Shown here in pieces: positions 19,476-27,748 of a DNA stretch of 36,552 nucleotides. The stretch is taken from positions 1-36,552 of IMG/VR virus record IMGVR_UViG_3300042866_000191, one strand, 5' to 3'. The notes beneath the pieces were generated by a model, which was given only the letters and a program-made list of their open reading frames with translations, ran no database searches and was not told the DNA's origin. Made by a program: the position numbers and the translations under genes. The number at the start of each line of letters is the position of its first letter. The stretch's first letter is position 1. The stretch comes from a virus.

Positions 19476-21743
19476 CTACGACGCCTCAAGGGCTGCAACT
19501 TTGGCTTGAAGGTCAGCGATCATGGTCTGCTGTTCTTGGATGGCTTTGACCAGTGCGGCGTAGATGCCATCTTTTTCGAGGCCAAGGCGCGTCACAGTTT
19601 CATCGCCGTCAACAGTTTCAAACTCCGTCACCAGCTCAGGCATCACGGATTGCACTTCTTGTGCGATGAAGCCGTATTGCCTGCCTTGATTGGTGCGGTT
19701 GTTTTTCCAATCAAACGACACCGGGCGAAGTGCCATTACCTCCTCAAGACCCCAACCAAGAGTTTCAATGCTGTCTTTCAGTCGTTCGTCAGACGGGTTG
19801 GTGTTGGTCAGGACACCGCCATTTGAATAGACGGTGCCAGTGCCGAGCGAATACAACTGAACGTTGTCGTTGTTGTAGACCTGGAATGATTTTTTGGTTC
19901 CGTTAGACGAAACTTCGAACAGTGCGTTGGTTGCTGTGGTTGTTGTATTTATCAGCACCGCACCAGTGTTTGTAATCCTCATCCGCTCCGTAGGACTAGC
20001 CGCGCCGTCTGCCGTAGTGGAGAACACTAATCTTGCTGGAACATCGCCGCTGCCGCTGGCGGCATCAACAAATGCTTGGACCGTTGCTCCTGAACGGAAA
20101 TTGCTTCCGTCATTAACTACAAAGTTAATAGAACCAACGCAGTTGCCATTCCCGACTAACGCATTTGTATTTAGTGTATTGCTACCAGACTGGCCTAGTG
20201 TCAGCGTGGCTGGATAGCCCAGCCCTGAGTAGTTAATCAAGCTTAGGCCAGCATTATAAGACTGACTTGCAGAGCTAAACTGCACATTTGGAGTGTAACT
20301 GGTGGCCTGATCGTACAAGTTGGTAAGCGCAGTAGACGTGCCAACTAACAGGCGTCCCGAGCTGTCAATGCGGGCGCGTTCGGTGCCTGAATTGCTAAAG
20401 GTAATTGGCGCGGCTGCTCCGGTATAAATAACAGGGGAGTAGGCTGTGCCCGTTCCGAATACAGACCCAGTGCTGTTATCTACTCCAAAATAAATGGAGT
20501 TGCCACCTTTTACCGTAGAGATGATAGCAGCGCCTGTGCTGGTGTCTCCAAACGCTATATTTCCTTCAACGTCAAGTGTAGTGCTAGGCGAGGTAGTGCC
20601 AATCCCTACTCGGCCTGAGGAGTCGACTCGGAGCCGTTCGCCAATAACGCCCGAAAATGTAGTGTTTATACTGAAATAGCTATTGGATAAAGAGCCACTT
20701 TCAAGTCTGCCAATAAGATCGACTTCTCCGGTTACACCAGCGCCAACGCCATAGGTACGGAAAATACCCAACTGATCGCCCGTTGTGGTTCCGGTGTAAA
20801 CGCTGTCAATGGCACCATTGTCAAATCTGCCGGTGCCGATTACGTGCAACGGGCGCTCAGGGCTACTAGTCCCTATCCCTACGTTGCCTGCGGAGGTGAT
20901 GCGGAGGCGTTCGGTTGGGGTAGCTGCTGCTGAATTGGTGCCAAAAGCCAGATAATGATCGTTGCTAGATGTTTGGTTAGCGGCTTCGATGTAGGCATAA
21001 CGAATATTGCTATTTGCCTCGCTAACGCCTGAAAGGTTAATTCGTACGCCCTGCCCAGCATTGTTATCAGCCGGACCATTGTTCAGGAGCAACACATTGC
21101 TAATTGCTGATGCGCTGTCACTGCGAACAAGCAACCGGTTGTTAGCGTTGCCAGCAAGAGTAGTCCCCAGACCTAGGCGGCCTGAGGAGTCCAGGCGCAT
21201 CCGCTCTAGACCGTTGGTAACAAACGTAATTGGATACGCACCAGTGTGAGCAAGGCTTAAGCCATAAGCAGCGCCAAAGGAACCACCGGTACTGCTGTCA
21301 AGACCTACATAGGCAATGCCACCAGTGTTACGAAATTGGATGTGAGAAGTATTTGTACCAGTTGTTGAATACAGGCGCTGAGTTGCTTGAGCCTGTTGGA
21401 TGTCAAGTGGTACAACAGGTGCAGCGCCAACGCCAACATTCCCACTCGCATCAACAAACAACCGCCCAGTGCCATTAGTTGAGATGGCTACTTGGTCTGC
21501 GCCAGGGGAGTAGATGCCGGTGTTGGTGTCCCCGGTGAACTTCAGAGAAGGGGTGCCAGCGGAACCAAGGGCAAGAGCTGAGTTGCTGCCGTTCTCCCGC
21601 ATCAAAGGGAAACCACCTTGGGTCGTCCCATCATGAACAACAACGACTTCCTTATCGGTATCAATCGTTGTTTCGCCTTCAAGGCCAATAAAAGTAGAGT
21701 GCTGTGCCGTAGTACCACGACGGCGACGAATTGCTGTAGTCAT
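19476..21743 (-). CDS. tail fibre protein with Peptidase_S74 intramolecular chaperone
   Basis: A 755-aa fibre. The N-terminus is a short RRRGTTAQHSTFIGLEGE adaptor. It is followed by many GNVGIGTSSP / SSGRLGLGTT-type repeats (about 25-40 residues apart) typical of beta-rich trimeric fibres. The C-terminus is an S74 domain from about 651. It has SDERLKDSIE with the Ser-Asp autocleavage site, ALRPVSFDWK, YGFIAQEVQ and a final coiled coil (LVKAIQEQQTMIADLQAKVAALEAS). The domain drives trimer folding and is then cut off. It starts 2 bp after the gp17-like fibre gene, so the two probably form a composite host-binding fibre. Confidence 0.9.
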   Translation of the reverse strand: MTTAIRRRRGTTAQHSTFIGLEGETTIDTDKEVVVVHDGTTQGGFPLMRENGSNSALALGSAGTPSLKFTGDTNTGIYSPGADQVAISTNGTGRLFVDASGNVGVGAAPVVPLDIQQAQATQRLYSTTGTNTSHIQFRNTGGIAYVGLDSSTGGSFGAAYGLSLAHTGAYPITFVTNGLERMRLDSSGRLGLGTTLAGNANNRLLVRSDSASAISNVLLLNNGPADNNAGQGVRINLSGVSEANSNIRYAYIEAANQTSSNDHYLAFGTNSAAATPTERLRITSAGNVGIGTSSPERPLHVIGTGRFDNGAIDSVYTGTTTGDQLGIFRTYGVGAGVTGEVDLIGRLESGSLSNSYFSINTTFSGVIGERLRVDSSGRVGIGTTSPSTTLDVEGNIAFGDTSTGAAIISTVKGGNSIYFGVDNSTGSVFGTGTAYSPVIYTGAAAPITFSNSGTERARIDSSGRLLVGTSTALTNLYDQATSYTPNVQFSSASQSYNAGLSLINYSGLGYPATLTLGQSGSNTLNTNALVGNGNCVGSINFVVNDGSNFRSGATVQAFVDAASGSGDVPARLVFSTTADGAASPTERMRITNTGAVLINTTTTATNALFEVSSNGTKKSFQVYNNDNVQLYSLGTGTVYSNGGVLTNTNPSDERLKDSIETLGWGLEEVMALRPVSFDWKNNRTNQGRQYGFIAQEVQSVMPELVTEFETVDGDETVTRLGLEKDGIYAALVKAIQEQQTMIADLQAKVAALEAS

Positions 21744-21745
21744 TG

Positions 21746-23824
21746 TTAGATAAGTACTCCGTAATCAACAGTAGTGCCAGCTGCGGCAGTGATTGAACCC
21801 CAATCCGCAAAGAATTGAAGCGTGTTTAAAGCAGATACAGCATTAGCTGCAGACGTTGCACTATTAGCAGCAGACGTTGCACTAGTAGCTGCATTAGCCG
21901 CTTGAGTTGGGGCAGCAATAATTGCCGCCATGTTGGTTGCACAAGTTGTAACGTTTGCATTGTTAGTTGCAACCGTTGTTACGTTTCCACTAATGCCAGC
22001 AACCGTATTGATATTGGCAATGTTTGTGGCGTTGGTATTTACGTTGGCAATGTTGGTAGCAACAGTGGTTACGTTCGCACTGATGCCAGCTACCGTATTA
22101 ACGTTGGTGATGTTGTTTCCAACAGTGTTAACATTGGCAATGTTGGTTGCCACCGTGTCGATCTCACTGACAGGCTCAGCAAGGTCAGCGGCAACAGCTT
22201 GAATGTCAGCAATGTTGGTCGCTACCGTGTTGACACTGGTAATGTTATTGCCAACAGTATTTACATTAGTAATGTTGGTAGCAACAGTGTCAATTTCACT
22301 GACGGGTTCGTTCAGATCATTAGCAACAGTCTGAATGTCGCTGATGTTAGAAGCAACCGTCGTGACATTGCCAGAGATACCAGCAACAGTTGTCACATTG
22401 GAACTGATTCCAGCAACGGTGGTGACATTACCGGCAATACCAGCAACAGTCGTTACCTCAGTCGCCTTAGGAACAAGACGGTGGAAGGTATAGGTATGAA
22501 GGGTAGAGGTGGTCTCTACAAGCACCCCATAGCCCGCTGCAAGGACCGTAGAGCCGCATCCAGTGATAGTGACGGTATTACCACCAGCACCACTAGAGAT
22601 GGTCACAGTGCCCGCCACAGGGGTCCGTGTGGTGACAATCTCCTTAACGCTGATGATGGTCCCACTACCATCCGGGTTGTTGATGTCCGGGTTGGTCAGA
22701 GGGAAGCTCGTCTCATTCGCAATAGGAACGAAGCCACCAACATCATCAACAAGATCAATGATCCGTGCATCAATGGCAGCCGTCGTAGCAATGAATCCAT
22801 CGCTGCCACTCCACGGGATACTGCTACTAATGGTCTCCGCACTGTCCTGACGGAAGTAACGAAGATCCGAAGCAGACGTGGTAAAGAAGCTAGTGTCGTT
22901 GGGTGAAACCCCAGCAACCTCTGCGTTGGTGACAACCGTAGCTCCAGTGAGCTTCGATGAATCAACCGTACCAGCAGTCAGCTTGGCACCATCAATACCA
23001 CTTGCTACCTTTGCATCAGTAACCGCACCATCAGCAAGCTTTCCGGTGGTGACATTAAGGTCAGCAATCTTAGCAGTGGTTACGTTCTGATCAGCAATCT
23101 TTGCCGTAGTAACATTGCTGTTTAGGATCTTGGCCGTGATGACTGCATCATTAGCCAGATCATCAGACACAATCGTGCCATCAGCGATCTTGGCAGAGGT
23201 AACAGCACCGTTAGCCAGCTTATCTGTGGTTACATTACCATCAGCAATCTTTGCCGTCGTGACATTACTATCGGCAATCTTGGCGGTAGTAACATTGCTA
23301 TCAGCAATCATGGCCGTAGCCACACTGCCAACATCACCAGTACTTACCAGAGTACCGCTGGAGTTAGGAAGATTAAGGGTACGATCAGCCGTTGGATCAC
23401 CACCAAGCAGGGTGACCTCATTAGCATCGTTAGTCGTACCCTCAAAGATAATCCCCTTACCAGCAGCAAACTCAAGGTTACCCGTCATTGTGCCGCCAGT
23501 AGCGTCCACACGACGAGCAATGGTTTCTTGGGTACTATAAAGAACTTGGTTAAAGTTATCGTTTAGGTCTTGGGCACGGATAGCAGAGCCTGGGTAAAAG
23601 GTTGCTTGAAGCGTGTCCGCAATAGTTTCACGATAGATCCTTACCAGTACACCATTTGCTGGGGCACTTGTAAAAGAAACAGTTGTAGCGTTGGCAAGAG
23701 TGTATGCAGTTGTTAAGACACCATCAAGCGTAACCTTGATGTCCGTCACTTCTAGATATGGGAAAGTGAAGGAATAGTTGGTTGTGGAACCATTCCCTGT
23801 ATAGATGTTTTCAGTTGCGGCCAT
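21746..23824 (-). CDS. tail fibre protein with T7 gp17-like N-terminal domain
   Basis: A 692-aa fibre. Residues 1-105 are the T7 gp17 tail-attachment domain (NYSFTFPYLEVTDIKVTLDG, RIYRET, PGSAIRAQDLNDNFNQVLYSTQE). Two degenerate repeat tracts follow. One is built on AD.NVTTAKI (about 170-285), the other on NVTTVAGIS / NIANVNTVGNNI (about 440-640). An alanine/serine-rich stretch and a short end (FFADWGSITAAAGTTVDYGVLI) come last. There is no receptor-binding tip domain of a known type. The receptor-specific end may be supplied by the S74 fibre encoded next. The repetitive DNA can change length by recombination. Confidence 0.9.
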   Translation of the reverse strand: MAATENIYTGNGSTTNYSFTFPYLEVTDIKVTLDGVLTTAYTLANATTVSFTSAPANGVLVRIYRETIADTLQATFYPGSAIRAQDLNDNFNQVLYSTQETIARRVDATGGTMTGNLEFAAGKGIIFEGTTNDANEVTLLGGDPTADRTLNLPNSSGTLVSTGDVGSVATAMIADSNVTTAKIADSNVTTAKIADGNVTTDKLANGAVTSAKIADGTIVSDDLANDAVITAKILNSNVTTAKIADQNVTTAKIADLNVTTGKLADGAVTDAKVASGIDGAKLTAGTVDSSKLTGATVVTNAEVAGVSPNDTSFFTTSASDLRYFRQDSAETISSSIPWSGSDGFIATTAAIDARIIDLVDDVGGFVPIANETSFPLTNPDINNPDGSGTIISVKEIVTTRTPVAGTVTISSGAGGNTVTITGCGSTVLAAGYGVLVETTSTLHTYTFHRLVPKATEVTTVAGIAGNVTTVAGISSNVTTVAGISGNVTTVASNISDIQTVANDLNEPVSEIDTVATNITNVNTVGNNITSVNTVATNIADIQAVAADLAEPVSEIDTVATNIANVNTVGNNITNVNTVAGISANVTTVATNIANVNTNATNIANINTVAGISGNVTTVATNNANVTTCATNMAAIIAAPTQAANAATSATSAANSATSAANAVSALNTLQFFADWGSITAAAGTTVDYGVLI

Positions 23825-23853
23825 TTACGCTAATACGTTGGGGAATGGGTGGA

Positions 23854-26800
23854 TTATTTGTTTTCAAGAATCGGAAGAGCAGCACCACGCTTTTGCATTT
23901 CTGCGCTGTACAGCTGTTGGTATTGACGACGCAGCACGTCATCACGGTTACTCAGCTGAACCTCAGCAAGGCGCTTTGAGCGATCCAATGCAACGTTGAT
24001 CTGTTTGTACAGGTTCTGCCACAGAGCAGGATCGGTTTGAGAGCCGTTGCCACGCGCAGTTTTAAGGGAGTCTTTCCAAGCCTTTGCATCAGTACCTTGC
24101 ATGATTCGCTGCAGTTCTTTCTTGAAGTACCCTTGCTTGCCGATCAAGCTGTAAAGCTCAGATCGTTCTTGAGGGGTGTAGCGGATACCCTTTTGGTTCT
24201 TCATAAAGCTTGGACGCGAGTCGTACTCGATGTCCACCAGGAACTGACGCTCAGGGGAGAGGTCGTCAGACACCTTCATTGGGCTTACGGCGTTAAACGC
24301 ACGAACAAAGAAGTTTTCTGGGTAGCCAATCTTCTTACCATCAATCCAGTCATGGGCATCAGGTAGTGCCGAGTTGGGATCAATGACATCAGTAAACTTA
24401 TTTCGGTTACGCAGGAGCTGAGTGAACTCCATGTCCACCTCACGCAGCTGAGGAGCCAGCAGACGGCCAAGTTCGTTCCGTGCACCAGACAACGGAGCAA
24501 GGGAACTAGCAAAGGAAGCAGCCCAACGGTTGATAGCTGCAGGGTTGCCAGACAACACATCGTTCATCGGCTCAATACCTGCAAGCATGGACTTGTTGGT
24601 GAGGTTTGCACTCAGCAGGAATCCAAGCTTGTTGATCGTTGTGGCCAGATCATCTTCAGTGACGGTATCGAAGTTATCCATCACGTCAGCCGTCAGAGCA
24701 AGGAAATCCGCAATAGGCCCCATTGCTTCGTAGCTGTACCACTTGCCGTCCCAACCTTTGTAGGTACGGGGTTTCCAGCCAAGTTCCTGCCTTACCTTTT
24801 GACGTTCCTTGTCGTGGTGACCATTGCCACGCAGATTACCGTTAAGGAACATCCCAGCAGCAGCCATCATGGTGATGGTGCCTACGGCTTTACGACCACG
24901 GATCTCAGCCTGAAGTGAAGCAAATTGTGCTTGCAGCTCCTCATCAGAGCCCACTTTGATCCCCCGTGTTTCTAGGATTTCCAGCTTTTCATCAATGGTA
25001 AAAAACTTACGGTAAGCTATTTCGTTGTACTCTTTGGCAAATAAAGATATTGGACTGTGCTTATTTGCCATTGCAATGATGTTGGCTGATGTTGTTGGGA
25101 ACATCAAAAACGGTTTAATTGCTGGGTATCGGCTGATAAAGTTCGATAGTGCTGAGACCGCTGGACTATCAAGGTTCATCGCAATTTCACGACTGGAAAT
25201 GTCAATTGCTTTGTCGGTGATCATTCCAGATGAATCAAACATTTCATTGTATTGATCGTTTAATGCTCTTTGGATTCCTTCTGCATCAAGCTTTCTGCCA
25301 CCATCAATAAACTTGTCGTAGATGCGCCCACGCACTTCTGCATTACCAATAACCGCACGCGCAAAGCCATCAAGCGCAGTCATCGCATTAGCACCAAATC
25401 GCAGCCATGGATTGTTGGCTAAATCATTTAAGGCTTCAGCTTTCTGGTACAACGCCAGCGGACCAAGTTCACCTCTTTGCTCTGCTGCACGAGCATACGA
25501 GTGGAGAATATCCATTGTGGCTTCGTTCTTTTGCACAATGTCATCCCTCATGATGTACCCAACAGAAGTTGGATCCGACGCAGCTTTGCGGTAAACATCT
25601 GTCATATGGCGCAAGCCTTTTTGCAACGTATCTGCAAATGCCGAGTACTGATACCAGCCACGCTTGAGTGTCTTCAGATCACCACCCAGCAGTGCCCCAC
25701 CCAGAACAGTGATCGGCTTTTCTAGAAGCAATGCAGTGTTTGCAAACCCAGCCTTCAACGGCGTAGAGATAGAAGTAAGAACTGAGTTGTAAATGTTCGA
25801 CCACATCCCTTGAACAATAACGTTGGGCAGCTCCGGAGTTCCATCAACAAAAAACTTAGGGAACCAATCGCCAAGGCTTTGGTCAACGTACCTGTTTAAT
25901 TTTGCTAGCGTATCTACGTTTCCGTCAGTAAACTCCCAAGCCATTTGCAGTGGCACTAAATACTCCGGTCGTTCTTTTGATATTTGACGAAGAGTATCTA
26001 CTGTCCGTTGTGCTCTGTCAATGATTGCTTGGTCAGAAGCGTTTTTGGTTTCGTTGAAAGAATCAGCAACTTCTTTTACTTTTTTCAGATCCTTCTCATT
26101 TAAGTGCTTGTAAATCATCTGCAAACTTTGCAGACCGGATCCACGCAATTGCTTGGCCCTACCTTGCACGACCGTCAAATATTGGATCTTATCCAGAATT
26201 TGCTCTTGTGCTCTTTCAATCGCCGCTGTGCCATCCATCAAGCGAGCACCTTCTGACAGGTCCGCAATCTGACCAGCCAACGAAGTAGCCACATAACCTT
26301 GTGCCCTTAGCTTGTCCAGATTTATGTACTCATCACGTAGGCCACGAAGGGCAACCAACGCTGCTGTATAGCCAATGTTTCCTTTGGTGTCTGTTGCCAG
26401 ACGTTCCATTCCATCTACGGTGCTATTGAAGTCCTCAAAAAGTTTTTGCATTGCTTTGGGATCCATACGTGGATCAAGCAGCACTGCTCCGACTTTTTTA
26501 CCTTCTTCTACCGCCTCTTCGCTTGTAATTGTCCTTACGGAATCACCATTGTCTACCAAGTATTTCCACCTGCCAGACGAGGTAAGGGCTTCAACAAGGG
26601 TTTTGTCTACGGCATCAAAGCTTTTAGGATCAGCGTTTCTTAAAACGTATTTTAACGCTGATTCTGACATGAAGTTATTGAGGCGTCCATATACCGTGCC
26701 GTAGTTTTTTGAAATCCTTACCTGATCAATCGCGGCGCCTACCACGCCCAATGGATCAATGCTTCTAATCCCTTCTTCTTCTACGTCATACGCATTGCTT

Positions 26801-27741
26801 ATTCCAAGATAAGGCAGCTCTTTCTGGTTTTCTACGCCATAATCACCCCGCAAATCTAGTTCTTCTTCTCGCTTTGCTGCAGAAGCAAGCACCTCATCTT
26901 CAACCGAGTCGTATGTAGAAGATGTCGCTTGTTGGAACTTTCTTGACTTTTCATCCAGAGGAATAAATCCTGTTTCCTTCTTCAAGCCCCTTGTAGCTTT
27001 TAGCATCTTCCCAACCCCAACTAGTAGATCGGTAAAGATGCCAAGACCAACTCCCTCGTTAATGTTCTTAGCCCGTTTCACATCTGGGCTATCAGAATCA
27101 AGGGTTGCCCAGTCATCCGAGATCCAGCTAAAGGTCTTCGGGAACATCTTTTTCAGACCTCCCTGCAGGTTGTCGTCTGATTCGTTGAGCTTGTTTGTGG
27201 CATCAACAAAGGCACCAGCCCCTGCTGCAATACCAGCCTCACCCATAAACTTCACCAACGACTTCTTGCCAGCTTCCCAGGCCACCTTTGCTTGAGCAGC
27301 TTTACCAGCAGCACCAAGACCTTTGGTCAGAAGGATTGTGGGGACAATAAAAGATGAGATCTCCCGAGCAGCCTGTTGAAGCTCTCCTTTGAACTTAGGA
27401 ATCTTCGGCAGATCAGGAGATGGAAGAATGTTGTACAGGTCTACAGCCCAGTCAACCGTACCAGTAGGTACAGCTAGGACGCCTTCAGCTACGTCTCGTG
27501 CGTAGTCACCAGCATCCTTTGGTTCATCCTCAGGATTGACTTGCTTGTTTGTTGATTGTGATGGTTGCTGTTGGCCTGGCGTACCAGGCTTCGCAGCTGT
27601 CGGTGCAGCAGCCTGTTGCTCGGCTGCTTGCACATCAATGATAGTCCGTTCAGATTGAGCCTTTTCCTGAAGTAGTTGGTTGCGAATCTTGTCGCTTAAA
27701 GGCTCCTCGTTACGTTCAAACTCCTCGTAAGGATTGTACAT
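23854..27741 (-). CDS. large internal virion (core) protein, T7 gp16-like position
   Basis: A 1295-aa protein in the place of T7 gp16, an ejected core protein that helps form the DNA channel across the envelope. The first 100 residues are charged and Gln-rich. Alanine-rich hydrophobic segments near 130-180 (ISSFIVPTILLTKGLGAAGKAA; GEAGIAAGAGAFVDA) could insert in a membrane. The rest is long mixed helical sequence, including WSNIYNSVLTSISTPLKAGFANTALLLEKP in mid-protein. No lysozyme domain is visible here, unlike T7 gp16. That domain is on the neighbouring protein. The start is 7 bp after the gp15-like stop. Confidence 0.85.
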   Translation of the reverse strand: MYNPYEEFERNEEPLSDKIRNQLLQEKAQSERTIIDVQAAEQQAAAPTAAKPGTPGQQQPSQSTNKQVNPEDEPKDAGDYARDVAEGVLAVPTGTVDWAVDLYNILPSPDLPKIPKFKGELQQAAREISSFIVPTILLTKGLGAAGKAAQAKVAWEAGKKSLVKFMGEAGIAAGAGAFVDATNKLNESDDNLQGGLKKMFPKTFSWISDDWATLDSDSPDVKRAKNINEGVGLGIFTDLLVGVGKMLKATRGLKKETGFIPLDEKSRKFQQATSSTYDSVEDEVLASAAKREEELDLRGDYGVENQKELPYLGISNAYDVEEEGIRSIDPLGVVGAAIDQVRISKNYGTVYGRLNNFMSESALKYVLRNADPKSFDAVDKTLVEALTSSGRWKYLVDNGDSVRTITSEEAVEEGKKVGAVLLDPRMDPKAMQKLFEDFNSTVDGMERLATDTKGNIGYTAALVALRGLRDEYINLDKLRAQGYVATSLAGQIADLSEGARLMDGTAAIERAQEQILDKIQYLTVVQGRAKQLRGSGLQSLQMIYKHLNEKDLKKVKEVADSFNETKNASDQAIIDRAQRTVDTLRQISKERPEYLVPLQMAWEFTDGNVDTLAKLNRYVDQSLGDWFPKFFVDGTPELPNVIVQGMWSNIYNSVLTSISTPLKAGFANTALLLEKPITVLGGALLGGDLKTLKRGWYQYSAFADTLQKGLRHMTDVYRKAASDPTSVGYIMRDDIVQKNEATMDILHSYARAAEQRGELGPLALYQKAEALNDLANNPWLRFGANAMTALDGFARAVIGNAEVRGRIYDKFIDGGRKLDAEGIQRALNDQYNEMFDSSGMITDKAIDISSREIAMNLDSPAVSALSNFISRYPAIKPFLMFPTTSANIIAMANKHSPISLFAKEYNEIAYRKFFTIDEKLEILETRGIKVGSDEELQAQFASLQAEIRGRKAVGTITMMAAAGMFLNGNLRGNGHHDKERQKVRQELGWKPRTYKGWDGKWYSYEAMGPIADFLALTADVMDNFDTVTEDDLATTINKLGFLLSANLTNKSMLAGIEPMNDVLSGNPAAINRWAASFASSLAPLSGARNELGRLLAPQLREVDMEFTQLLRNRNKFTDVIDPNSALPDAHDWIDGKKIGYPENFFVRAFNAVSPMKVSDDLSPERQFLVDIEYDSRPSFMKNQKGIRYTPQERSELYSLIGKQGYFKKELQRIMQGTDAKAWKDSLKTARGNGSQTDPALWQNLYKQINVALDRSKRLAEVQLSNRDDVLRRQYQQLYSAEMQKRGAALPILENK

Positions 27742-27748
27742 TTCTCAT

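Noticed and set aside
21746-23824. CRISPR-like repeat array in the tail fibre gene
   Set aside because: The repeats are in frame, degenerate and encode NVTT/AKI protein repeats with no constant spacer structure.
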